Assembly: GCA_020650975.1 (NCBI GenBank)
Contig: JAIPMN010000497.1
Coordinates: 5,122 to 60,993 of the forward strand
From: Apostichopus californicus
Taxonomy: Eukaryota > Echinodermata > Holothuroidea > Aspidochirotida > Stichopodidae
Reading direction: 5' to 3'
Length of the DNA stretch: 55,872 nucleotides
The position numbers were made by a program, and so were the translations under genes. Under the pieces are notes generated by a model. It ran no database searches. It was not told the DNA's origin and worked only from the letters and a program-made list of their open reading frames with translations. Shown here in pieces: positions 1 through 11,500 of this stretch (position 1 is the stretch's first letter; every line of letters begins with the position of its first letter).

Positions 1-27
1 TTGATATAACGTAATCAACCCATCAGT

Positions 28-376
28 GGCGTAGGAAGGTACTTTTGAGTAGGGGGCTGAAGACTGATGGCCGGCCTGGGGGAGGGGTCTAAGGGGAGGG
101 GGTGTCCCCTTTTTTGCATTTCCAGGTGGCCTCAGATGCAATTTGGTGCAATATAGCACATTTCAACACCCACTCCATTTTGTAAATAATTTTGCATTTT
201 CACCTGGACTTAGAGGCAATAATGGTGCTCCAAATGAGATTTTTTTCTCATTTGGAAATGAAAAAGGGGTTTTCTGACTTGCGAAGCGGGGGGGGGGGGG
301 CCGGAATGATACTTCCGCCCCCCATATTTTCACTGGGGGGCGGGGCTGGCGCCCCCAGCCCCCCGGTTCCTACGCC
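28..376. mobile_element. Short non-autonomous DNA element (MITE-like) with terminal inverted repeats
   Basis: The left end reads GGCGTAGGAA (28-37) and the right end is its reverse complement, TTCCTACGCC (367-376), so about 349 bp is bounded by matching inverted ends. The interior holds G- and C-runs and no coherent protein. The right end, from the GATACTTCCGCCCCCC block to CCTACGCCCTTG, recurs at 31935-32011, which shows the sequence is dispersed. No target-site duplication is obvious. The open frame running through it (192-539) is low-complexity Gly/Pro and is not a gene. It could instead be the ends of an unrelated repeat family. Confidence 0.5.
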
Positions 377-3300
377 CTTGCGTCACACAGAATCTGACGT
401 TGTAATCAGTCATGTCGTGAACTATCTATATTCATTTAAACACCTCGGTACTCTAAAATACATTGTGATGTGGTCTTTTACAATTGTGTATTTTCCGCCG
501 GTGTTACAATTTCAGAATTCTATTGTACGAATCTACTGACACACCATACCGTGACGTCAATGGGTTCTTTCCTTGGTAATCATTGTCTTTCATTGATAAG
601 CTTGATGTTTATTGACGAGCCTAGACGTATAAGAAAGCGACTTTAATAGTGTATTGTATTGAATGGCATTCTCGTAACCACTGAACTAATTACAGTCTAA
701 AGATACAAGTCATGCATGCATGTTCTATGTAGATGGGTTAGCTGTTCTAAAGTATACCACCTGTACAATTAATTGAATCTATTGTATTCATATGCTGACT
801 AAGTGAGTTGCCTTTTTATCTTTCATGTTATGAATGAACTCTAATACAACTCGGTTACAATAAGTCGTTATGGATATAGGTCTTAAAGAATACCTCGGTT
901 CTAATTTTCGAATAAAAGAAGGCACCATGCAGTGAGGGGGAAAGAAAATGGTTGCATTGATGAATATAGTCATGCTAAGGTCATTCCAGTGTATATTAAT
1001 TTAGTTGCTGTAGTGCCCTTGTTTGGTTGCACATTTCAGTGCTAATTACCTTAACAAATATTGTAAGTTTTTTTTCCCATAATAAGGTTTCTAATTGGTG
1101 GGACTAAGACAGTCGAATTCCAACTCTTTTCTCACCTATTGAATTTTTTTAGGTTAGGCTCCAGTTAAATCGTGTTAGGCTCCAGTTAAATCGTGTTGCA
1201 CTCAAAATTGTATATAAATTTACTAGTACAGTATGAACACTATACAAGACCAACCTATACATATGATGACACAGAATAGTTGTGAAGACCCGTTCTGCAT
1301 ACTTTCCTTTTGTGTACCAATTCTTTTTTTTATTGTAGTGCGCGTGCGCGCTACAATATTGGCATTACTGGCCAAGTGAACGATACCTATACATGACTGG
1401 AAGTTGAAACTTAAAGTTTAATATAGTCTCTTTATATTTGCAGTTTCAGATGCTAGCTGCGTATCCAACTTATTCTGAGCATTTCACGGCGTTCACAAGC
1501 GCCCTCACTTTGTACGTACCTACTTCACTATACACCCTGGTGTGTTGTCCGCCCCCCCCCCCCAATAACACCATAAATAACCGAAAGGTCTTCCTAATAC
1601 TGTAATCACTCCACGCTCACTACAAAACTGCGTATTTGCAGGTAAATACAAGTTCTAGTTTCCATTGCTGTTTCGATCGAAACAGCAATGGAAACTAGAA
1701 AATAGAGTATCTTCACAATCTGGAAGCAAATTAGTCAAATGAAAATTGCGAAATGCTTAAAGGTAGGGAGTTAATTACTTATAGTATATTCTAGAGTAAT
1801 GCCAATGAGATCGATGTTGGTGTCTTGAGGTCAATATGAAAAGAAGGAGGGACAATTGTAAAGGAAAACATGAGACGGCGTTAGCTACAGGCTATCTATC
1901 TGTCAGCTGTAGTTTGGCTTAGACTTGCTCAAGTTCGCATTCTCAGACGTGTAGAAACCACGACATCTTTCAGATCGCTCTGTTGAGGTATTTTTCTACT
2001 CACATCATCACCTTGTCTTTTCATATTACTTTATTATGATTATAATCGAGTTTTGATTTGAAATTCGCCCAAACATCAACCTATAGTCTTCTTACCTACA
2101 TGTATGAACTAGCAATTACCTTGACCGTATCTAGAGTGGGTGACTAAACTGACCCAATTCTTTCTACTATATGGGATGACGGAACTCCAGCTTTCGAAAA
2201 GAGACACCTGAGTATATAAGTTTATTACAGGTGTGCCCTAGACATTCTTGTGAAATAATACCGTTACGTCTGTGGTCTATACCAGGCTTTCGAATTTAAA
2301 TTGGATTATTGAATATTGTGAAATCTTAGACATTGTACGGCTGGGTAAGGAATGCGTTCAACTTGTAGTACTGAAACTAACGAAGTATTTTTACCTTGAT
2401 GCTGAAACTCAACATGCGTGACAAGTCGTTTTGCACGCTATTGTGATAACTTCAATCGTAATGTTTGCTTGTATACGGCCCTGTGAGGTTGAAAGCAGGA
2501 TAGTTGTATTTCTCAGCTAACTTGTAACTGACGAAAATGTGGTGCTGTCGGTGGGGTGGTGGTGATGGTATTCCACTGCACAGTAAAATGGGGGGGGGGT
2601 ACCCTTCCTCAGATTGTCCACTGTAAATAAAGGGGAGGGGATGGGGTGTGATGAGGGGTAACCAGTGAGTCTTGTCTACATACTCAGTTAAGCATGTCTG
2701 TCATAGGTTCAATTGGTGAATCAAAGGGGTAACTCTTGGCGTTAAAACAAACCACAGGCGACCGATTTACCCGATTACCATTCTCGGTAGATTTCTATCG
2801 TATTCTTTTACAACTATAGCAAATCCATGGAACGACAACATTGTAATCAGTTGGCAATCGAGAAGTACTTGTTGGATTGAGCCAACGGAAATCCTTTAAG
2901 AACTCAATCAGTAGTGATAAGTTCATGTCGCGGTAATGTTTCTATATGCATATGCGTGACAAGAACAAAAATATATGCCGACTTATAGGGTCATACCAGA
3001 GCAATACACCTTTCTCTCTGCATACTCTACAATGACTTATATAAGGAATTGGTAATTTCCCTTCGTTTACTATATCGTTTATTTATAGTTTATTCCGTCA
3101 GGAGTTCAGTGTCGCCAGATATAATATCACGGTATAAGTTGTACAGACTTATAAAAACATGTTGCTATCAATACAGGGTATATTTACCCACTTCTGTATT
3201 TTTGATAAATGATCCTATGATATAAATAAGTCAAACTTACACAAAGAGTCAGTCTATAGCGCAGAAACTCTATTGTTAAATTTGCGAGGGAACACACCCA

Positions 3301-5500
3301 CACCTTTACACACATACAAATAAAATGCATAATAAGAATTTTTTTATGGCCGCAAGTAACATGTTCACAATGTATTACGATTTTTTCCATCAAGGACAAA
3401 TGGCGTTGGACGTAATCCGGGGAGGGGGGTGGGGATACTCTATCGTCCTACAGGTATTGAAAGAACCTCATTAAGCTACGGATTAACATGATCATTTAGG
3501 CCTACACTGAGGGGCTGTCGTCATTATATCGATTAAGCATTTTAGATATTCAGTATATTGTAAAATGAATATGTTGCAAAAACAGAACACATCTTCGAAT
3601 GTGCATTATTATTTAGCTTTATCGATCTAAAATTGTAGATATATTTTACAGCGAACATATATATATATATCATTTGCAACGTCAGCATCAGCAGCAGATT
3701 AATTCAGGGATGAAAACTTTACTGAACGACTGTGCCAAGGTTAGCACGGAAAGTTAAGGTCACGATCGACTACCAGACTAGCCATTTCATCGCTCTTAAG
3801 ACAACCCTCATTTATGGTATTATTGTTATTCAGTAATAGATAAAAAACTAATGAAATTGATGGGAGATGAATGATTTCTTGAGGTTCCTACCTTTCAAGA
3901 CCATATCTATTTTGAAGTTGTCAGTGTTTACTCTATGTGACCTTTGACCTATCATAACTTATCAATCCATCAGCTACATTGATCATACTGTAACAATTTG
4001 CGGCAATTTTTCTTCAATATACCTCTTTCTTTATGGTTCATTTTAGATTCGGTGCAAGACTTTCGTCTCTTTCAATGATCGAATATAATTTCAATCTTTT
4101 CGTCTGTCGATGACTGCCCCAAATATATGAGAATCTGACAGCAATGAGGTCACGGGCCATTTGATTACGTTGGCCGCTCAAATGCTTATAAACTACCTTT
4201 GAGACATGGACAAGAGGCACGCACGTGTCCTATTTCACATGTCAGTGATAGTAAGGCAATGGCTCGTGTTAAACCTCCGTAAATTCACCACCCTTTCACA
4301 TATGCTCTTACACCCTAACCCCCCCCTCCCCACCACCCCACCCAAAAAGAGAGCAAAAAACGAGGGTTTTAATGAACAGTAATGCCCAGCGGCGTATGCA
4401 ACGCAACGAGAGGTGGAGACGTGCTTGTTAGTCGCCACATTGAAAAAGCCAGATAGGTAAGAATGAGACAAATTTATTATTATGGTACTAGATAAATAAG
4501 TACAATTTGCCACTTCAAAGTCGCCAAATTATCTAAGATTCTACGCTATTCGGTATACCTTTGGCAAAATTGCTGTAAACCCGTGTGATATCATTTACCC
4601 GCGCGTTGGATATACACGTTGCGTCATTTGGATCGAGCCATTATTTATTCGCAGCTGAAACTACATTGGGACACTTCTCATTTTAACCATGGAGCTATTT
4701 TAGCTCCATGTTTTAATGAACACATCTAAACGCATATAGCCGTAGCAGGATGGGGAAAGTGTGGGGAAGGGGAGGGGCATATGGGAGGGGCATTGGGGAG
4801 GCGGACAGTCCCCAGATTTTTTTCAGACATCAATCACACTTGAACAATAAAAATGCAGTTAAAATGATGTAAATGATAGAATCATGTTGCTGTCCCTCCC
4901 CCAAATTCTCAAAGACACCCTCCTTTGTACTTGCTCTTTACACGTTTACCTAGGACAAACGAAAGCCAACTTAAGAAAGCAAGAACTTGTCGGAGTGGAT
5001 CGCCGAGGCGAGAAGTTAACATTCTCAAAATATTCCAAATACGACGTTTGTGACCTTAACCAACGTGAGAAAAGAAAAACGAAGGAATACCAACACCCCT
5101 AATTTATCTACAATTGTGTTTTACAGACTCTAATGACGTTAACACGAAAAGAAAGGAATTACATCGCTCAGGCTACCGATAGGCGTATTATACGGTATCG
5201 TGTAAATTACTGTAGAATATGAAGGCATGCGTAACAGGCTCGCCGGCGTATGCGATTTCGCGTCGTGTGGGGGGTTTAGTGATATTTTACTAGTGTGATA
5301 TAATGTGGCATCAATGGTTTAAAAGACAGCCGAAAACAGTCACGGGAGAATCTGTAGAGACCAAAACAATAGCAAAGGACAGTCCGTACTTCACAACGGA
5401 GCTCTGGACTGGGATAATATGAATATTCATGACCGATATCAGTTTGTCCTTTTATTCCTGAGAGAAAGTTAAAATTTAGCGCTTCCATCTTTCATCTACC
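377..5500. other. Intergenic, no gene recognised
   Basis: AT-rich unique-looking DNA with scattered G/C homopolymer runs (for example near 1551, 2590, 3421 and 4321) and TA runs (3657-3670). The only strong structure is the palindrome at 1653-1700. There is also a small hairpin near 4690-4711 (ATGGAGCT, 5-nt loop, AGCTCCAT). Open frames are short, lack protein-like composition and have no convincing splice context. Confidence 0.6.
1653..1700. repeat. Perfect 48-bp palindrome
   Basis: Positions 1653-1676 are exactly the reverse complement of 1677-1700, with no spacer; the centre is TTTCGATCGAAA. The match stops abruptly at both ends. It could form a 24-bp cruciform. It could be the remnant of a head-to-head repeat, or an assembly fold-back. 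Confidence 0.9.
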
Positions 5501-5511
5501 CTATAACAAAA

Positions 5512-5562
5512 AATATAATATAATATAATATAATATAATATAATATAATAAAATAAAATAAA
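5512..5562. repeat. AT microsatellite (TAATA repeats)
   Basis: About eight copies of the pentamer ATAAT/TAATA followed by AAATA units. It lies about 70 bp before the 18-bp minisatellite. Confidence 0.9.
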
Positions 5563-5639
5563 TATAAATGAACAGCTACCTTTTGGGTAATCATTTACTT
5601 TTTGTTATATAGTGAAAAATGAGAATACTATATTTACAG

Positions 5640-6560
5640 GGCATCTAACACCCCGAGCACCCTCTGTCTCTCGGATATCAATCGTCTCGGTATCCACTTG
5701 TCCTTCTAGCAACACTTGTCTCTCTGGCATCACGTGTCCCTCGTGTATCACGTGTCCCTCGAGCATCACTTGTCCCTCGGGTATCACGTGTCCCTCGGAT
5801 ATCACGTGTCCCTCGTTTTCATTTGTCCATCGGTATCACTTGATTTTCCAGCACCACTCGTCTCTCAGGTATCACGTATCCCTCGGGCATCCCTAGACCC
5901 ATGGGCATCGCGTGTCCCTCGGGCATCACGTGTCCTTTGGGTATCACTTTTCCCCCGGGTATCACTTGTCAGTCAGTTTTCACTTGTCCATCGGTATCAT
6001 TTGATTTTCCAGCACCACTCGTCTCTCAGGTATCACTTGTCCCTCGGGCATCACTAGTTCCTCGGGCATCACGTGTCCCTCGGGCATCACGTGTACTTTG
6101 GGTATCACTTTTCCCCCGGGTATCACTTGTCAGTCATTTTCACTTGTCCATCGGTATCACTTGATTTTCCAGCACCACTCGTCTCTCAGGTATCACTTGT
6201 CCCTCTGGCATCACTAGACCCTTGGGCATCACGTGTCCCTCGGGCATCACGTGTCCTTTGGGTATTAATTTTTCCCCGGGTATCACTTGTCCCTCGGTTT
6301 TCACTTGTCCATCGGTATCACTTGATCTTCGAGCACCATTTGTCTCTCATGTATCACTTGTCCCTCGGGCACCCCTAGACCTATGGGCATCGCGTGTCCC
6401 TCGGACATCACGTGTACTTTGGGTATCACTTGTCGCCCGGGTATCACTTAGGGCTTTCCCTCTTTTGCACTTGTCCATCGGTATCACTTGATTTTCCAGC
6501 ACCACTTGTCTCGGTATAATATGTCCCTCGGTATCATTCGTCCCTCAGGCATCGCATATC
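5640..6560. repeat. Minisatellite: 18-bp unit in a higher-order repeat of about 161 bp
   Basis: The basic unit is like ATCACGTGTCCCTCGGGC (18 bp), varying at several positions. Units are organised into a higher-order repeat: the block starting TTTTCACTTGTCCATCGG occurs near 5816, 5977, 6137, 6298 and 6463, which is spacing of 161, 160, 161 and 165 bp, or about nine units. Because the unit is a multiple of three, several frames stay open on both strands and give repetitive Ser/Pro/Val/Cys peptides; I do not treat these as genes. Many units contain CACGTG, a palindromic E-box. Confidence 0.9.
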
Positions 6561-6920
6561 CCTCGATCATCACTCTTACATCGAACGCCAATTATTCCTC
6601 GTGCATCACAGTGATGACACATAATGAACATTGCTCATGACGACGATATTCGAGGTAAATATTCGGCGTGGTGTTAAGTGTCTTTTCAAAGTATTCGAGA
6701 TTGACCTCGAAAAGGCAGTTCATGATTCTCCATGGCCGTTTTACAAGTTTTCATGACAAGTATGGTTGGCCTCGATACCGTCAGGCTAGGAAAGTATACT
6801 AGGACTTAAAAGCTGAAGAAAAGCAGCCATAGCTTTCAATGAATATACACATACCCTTCAAGCCACAGGGAAGTTGTAGCTGCACAAGAATGTTCACCAG
6901 TGAAATAACACTTGTATCAA

Positions 6921-7013
6921 CTCCCCTCCTCCCCTCCTTCCCTCCTTCCCTCCTAACCTCCCCCCTCCTTCCCTCCTTCCCTCCTTCCCTCCTCCCCTCC
7001 TCCCCTCCTCCCC
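6921..7013. repeat. Polypyrimidine tract, (CCCTCCTT)n-like
   Basis: About 93 bp of nearly pure C/T built from CCTCCC and CCTTCC units. The complementary strand is a run of GGAGG blocks, which could form triplex or G-rich structures. Confidence 0.9.
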
Positions 7014-8330
7014 AGTCAACCTGTACCTCTCATTTAACGTCCGTCTTTGTCATATTCCAAATATATATTCTTGTTCGCTATGTCCTGTTTTACCTATATT
7101 ACCACAACAAAAAAATACCCAGAACAGAAATATCAGGCAAATCTCAGTTTTCTTTGCCCCCCCTTTCCACCCCCCACAAAAATATCCACAAATATGGAGA
7201 TAACATTTCACTATATTTGTGTAATTTCTTTGTCTATCAGTCAAAATAAACTAAAAAAATCTATAAACCCGGAACAGCAGTCCAAACATCGTAAAGCAAT
7301 GAAGACATTAACCAAATATAGCAAATGTCCTTCACAGATTTTTATACAAATAGAAAAAAAAAAACTAAAAAAAAAAACTCGTTCGCTGAATACAACTTAT
7401 ATTAATTTTTTGTAAAGGGTACAGCTATTATTTATAACTACGCGATATTCTTAACTTTCTTTTGATTTAATTTTTTCAAATTTCATTTCGCAGCGACTGA
7501 TATGTCATACGAGCATTACATTTGAAATATAAAATCTTTCATTCTCGTAATCGTCATAAAAATCTAGGTCCTTTTCTTCATCAGAAATGGATTCTTTTAA
7601 TTCTTTCATTCTTTCCTCGTCTGTATCGATTTCTGTCTGAAGAATTGATCGTCTGAATAGCTGACAATCTCAACAGAGAAAGCGGAAAGAAGAAAAATAG
7701 AAAGGAAAAAAAAATTAAGAAGAAAAGATAAAAACTGAAAGTGTATAGATAGCGTTTATATCCACGGCAGTGATTGTTGCTCCATACATATACGTACACG
7801 ATAATCGCTATTCATATATAGACATGTTTTTTAAGTGAATGTATGATAGACACATATTTAAAACTGTTTATTAAAATGTCTTCGGTTGTTTAGAGTAAAT
7901 GCCTTCTCTAGGGTACAATGTAAGATGGGGAAAAATATATCGACAGTTAAGTTACAGACGTTTTGTGAGTTCAAGGAACTATAATGAAGTTGATAAGAAG
8001 CGACAAGGGCAAGGTTTTCTTTTCCCAAAATCCCCCCCCCCCCCAAAATGACACAGAAAATTAAAACAAAACAAAACAATGTAAAATGAAACAAGACAAG
8101 ACAAAGACGGAGACAAGAATAGCCTAGTAATATTAGTCGATCAAGCTTGCTATGTTCTTACCCAAAAATATTGTCCTGCAGTTTTTTCTACGACAGTGTA
8201 TTTATTAGTAACGTAAGACACGCGAACTATGTCTGTTCAGGCTGCGTAAAGAGTTGTATTGAAGCTAAATGTCTTTGATCCGATTAAACTCGCGCATGTG
8301 TTGGGAGGCGTCCTGCAAGCTAGGTCGTCT
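7014..8330. other. Intergenic DNA upstream of the CSRP gene
   Basis: AT-rich spacer with A-runs (7353-7378) and a C-run at 8032-8044. No gene recognised. The last few hundred bases would contain the proximal promoter of the gene that starts near 8361. Confidence 0.5.
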
Positions 8331-8338
8331 ATATAAAA
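8331..8338 (+). promoter_or_regulatory. TATA box of the CSRP gene
   Basis: ATATAAAA sits about 165 bp before the proposed start codon and in a locally GC-richer stretch. A transcription start about 30 bp downstream (around 8361) would give a 5' UTR of about 140 nt. That leader contains a short upstream reading frame, ATG at 8408 to TAG ending at 8473 (21 codons), which might reduce translation. Call based on motif and spacing only. Confidence 0.5.
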
Positions 8339-8502
8339 CGCAGAGACATTAACCCAACCGAGCTTATTTTGCGGTAAGCACCAGTCCTGAACAGAACGGC
8401 AGTGTTAATGTGGGATTATTATATATATTGTAATAGTGGGAAGCAACAATCGAGCCAGTGCCTGGAAGGATAGACTATAGCTACATTATAGCAAAAACCA
8501 TC

Positions 8503-8521
8503 ATGAAGTCTTCCAACATTT
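8503..8521 (+). CDS. CSRP exon 1, start of signal peptide
   Basis: ATG at 8503 has A at -3 and encodes MKSSNI plus the first base of a Leu codon before the donor GTAAGT at 8522. Spliced to the acceptor at 19826 it reads in frame into MVSWMYLALFIAL, giving a 27-residue signal peptide with a basic n-region (Lys2), a hydrophobic core and a V-T-A cleavage end. The alternative is translation from the ATG at 19829, which also yields a signal peptide (20 residues). The join, a phase-1 intron of 11.3 kb, is inferred from frame and splice motifs. Confidence 0.65.
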
Positions 8522-11500
8522 GTAAGTTTGATTTATATATATATATTTTTTTCCAGAATGAAATGAAATAGTTTCTCTCGTTTGATTTCGTAGATACTTT
8601 TGCACACTTATTTAATTATTGACATCCCGTATAATTACGGTAGCGGTAATTGCTATAGACCCTACTCAATTAGTGCAAAGGACTTTGACCATTCCATGTT
8701 GTTGGAATAGATTAGTATCTTATTGTATTCCTTCTTTTGAGACATGATATATGATCACAGTACAACGTTTAGTGTATATGAGAGTAAGGTATAGCGTATC
8801 GGAGAGTTTTAAATGATTTCCAACGAAGAGTATATAAGACTTGAAAACTTCAACTAGTTAGTCCCCGCGGCTCACTTTTGAACCGCTTGTCTTAAGCTAT
8901 AGGGTGCCAAGCGGTACGAAATGATCTACTCAGTAGTAATTAAAACAACATGGGTAAATATGGTAAATAACTGAGAGGGGTGTAGGGCGAGGGTACGGAA
9001 GGGGAGGGGTAGTGGCTCGGGAGGTCTTACCGACATTGAATTATCATTACCAATATCGTACAATAGCTGTTAAGACCAGTCGTGATTTTTGTTCAGTCCT
9101 GCCCGTCCGTGCATAAACCGATAGTAGGCCTACATTTTGATGAAGCATGGTTACCTGTTAAATCATGATGCATGTTGATTATAATAACCGGTTGTGATTA
9201 TGTGCAGGTTGCCTGGATTACGAAACGTGAGGTAAATGTCAAGTATTACACTTAAATAGTGGCGAAGCCTGGTTGCAACGAATATATGTCTTGCAACATG
9301 GTGCGTTTCTAAATGTGTATCTTAATCTAGAAGCACATTAAATTACGGGTGGTATAGTAAACAACGTTTGTTAAGCTGTTGCTTAAGTCCAGTGATTGGT
9401 GATTTTCAAATGCTGGAAATTCTATGAAAGTTGAGAAGTTTTTGGTGTGGGCATGGGGTGGGGTGTGGTCATGGGGTAGGCGTGAGTTGGCAGGGTATAT
9501 ATTTTTTTTTATAATCCTAAAGACACCAATAAAACGTTCATATCTGTAACTGTGAAATGGTTTCTGAATTGTTTATATACTATAGGACAAATATAAATAT
9601 GGACGCATGATGCAAATTAGTTTTCCTTCCTAGGCAGAAACATTACCTTACATTAATCCCAGTAAGCTTGTACATAAGGCTATCTACAGGGGATAACCGG
9701 GTCTCTTAACTTGTTGACATTGCCTTCGTAATGTTAAAGGCCTTGGTAGAGACAACGTTCTGTTCAGTTATCATTCATTTTTTTAGCCTTGTTCTTTAGG
9801 ATTCACGCTTGGATCCAGTGGATCAACCCTACAACCGAATGCTTCCTCCTCTTCTAACGTTTTTTTGGTATCAAGATATGACCTTTAGTCTACACACTTT
9901 CCTACTTGTTTAATCTTTGACAATCAAATGTTTTAAAGTCCAGGAAAGATTAACAAGAGCTATTCTATTGTTAGGACCAACAACGACCAAATAACAAATC
10001 TTTGTAGTTACGTCATAGGTTCAAATACCTGCATGAGGAAATTGGTCTGTACCTCTTAGTCATAACGTAGGTGATTAGGAACACCATTGTAGTTTATAAG
10101 GAAAGGGCTCGTACAATTGACAAGGAAATAACTTGCAAGGGACCAAGGTTTCTTGAAAGAGACCAGGTCATCTTTCTCCGAAGGCGCAATCTCGATACGC
10201 CTTTATGTATTTGATTGCATAAGGTGGTACAGTCAGACTTGAAAACTATATTCAAAGTACACCAACCATGTCACAGGGAGTTATCTCGGTGGTTTTGGTG
10301 TGGTTGATAGCGTGTCATATATACCTGTATATAGACACCAACATGTGTATACAGTACCGTACTGATGTACTCAACTCAACAAGGCAAGCATTTCCTGGTG
10401 AAACAAGGTGATGCATGGGTGAACACTTTTTTAACCCGTGGTTTTTTTTTAAGTGACTCCGCCTAAAAGGAGCTTAGTTTAAACTTGGGATTAGTACTTA
10501 TAAAAGGCTTCACTTAAGTTCTAATTAGTCTAAGCTAACCTTGCTTTCATTTCTAAGATATCTAGGTCATCTGGAAATTAACAGCTTTTGACGGTAACGA
10601 GGAAGACGTATTAAAAATAGCGGGATATAAGAATTTGCATTGTGAATTTTTATGCTGTTTTTTGAAATTGTTTTTCAACACTAACGCATGCAAGGTGGTG
10701 TTTTTGTTGTTTGTTAGTAGTCGAAATGTTTTATTTTTTTCAGCTTGAGTATTAATCGATGAGTCAAGTTGTGATATCATCCCAGGCCTAATTATTCATG
10801 ATGTTAGCCCATTCTTTGATAAATTCGATAGAATTAAACGAACTTGTTCTTCTGACTTTATATATTCTTAAAAAGAGAAACTGACATTGCTGTCAAAAAT
10901 CCGTGTAGTTGAAAATGTTCTTGTCAATGTGTGAACTTTATGCCGTTAAAAAGCGTCCCGATAGTTTTAATGACTGTTTTGTGTGGCTCCTTCATGAGGG
11001 TCAGAGGTTAAGGTCTGTACGGTGTGTTAGACTCGATGTTCCAGCCATTCTGATTGATCAGCCCCCTAAAAAGTTTTCAATAACAATACGGTATACCTTA
11101 AAGATGATGTATAGAAATGTATCCTGCGTTAACGGAGGTTGGTTATATAATGGCAAATGAACAGTTAGTAAGGCTTAGTTTCATATCTTTAATATAGTTC
11201 TTGTAAATTGAAAAAGTAATGGATAATTGACAAATCCTCCCCCCCCCCCAAAATAAAAAAAAAATGGTTACCACTACTCATTATAAATATATTTCTTGTA
11301 GTTTAACTAGTCAATAGAGAAGACCTGTATTAATCAACTAATTGATTGGTTCGAGCTGGCCGCTTCTCTGAAGTTGAAGGTCTCCAGGGCAGTATATAGG
11401 TTACACTGACAGTTCAGTAACTTACGCCGGAAAAGCAAACTTAACGAGGGTCCGGGGGATGACAGCCCCGTGGTCCGGAGGAAATTAAATAAAAAATAAC

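Noticed and set aside
192-539. 115-codon plus-strand open frame
   Set aside because: It crosses the inverted-repeat element and its G/C runs; composition is low-complexity and the frame ends in unrelated sequence.
5605-6491. Five overlapping open frames of about 66-113 codons on both strands
   Set aside because: They are by-products of an 18-bp repeat unit, a multiple of three; the peptides are repetitive and shift between frames without splice or start context.
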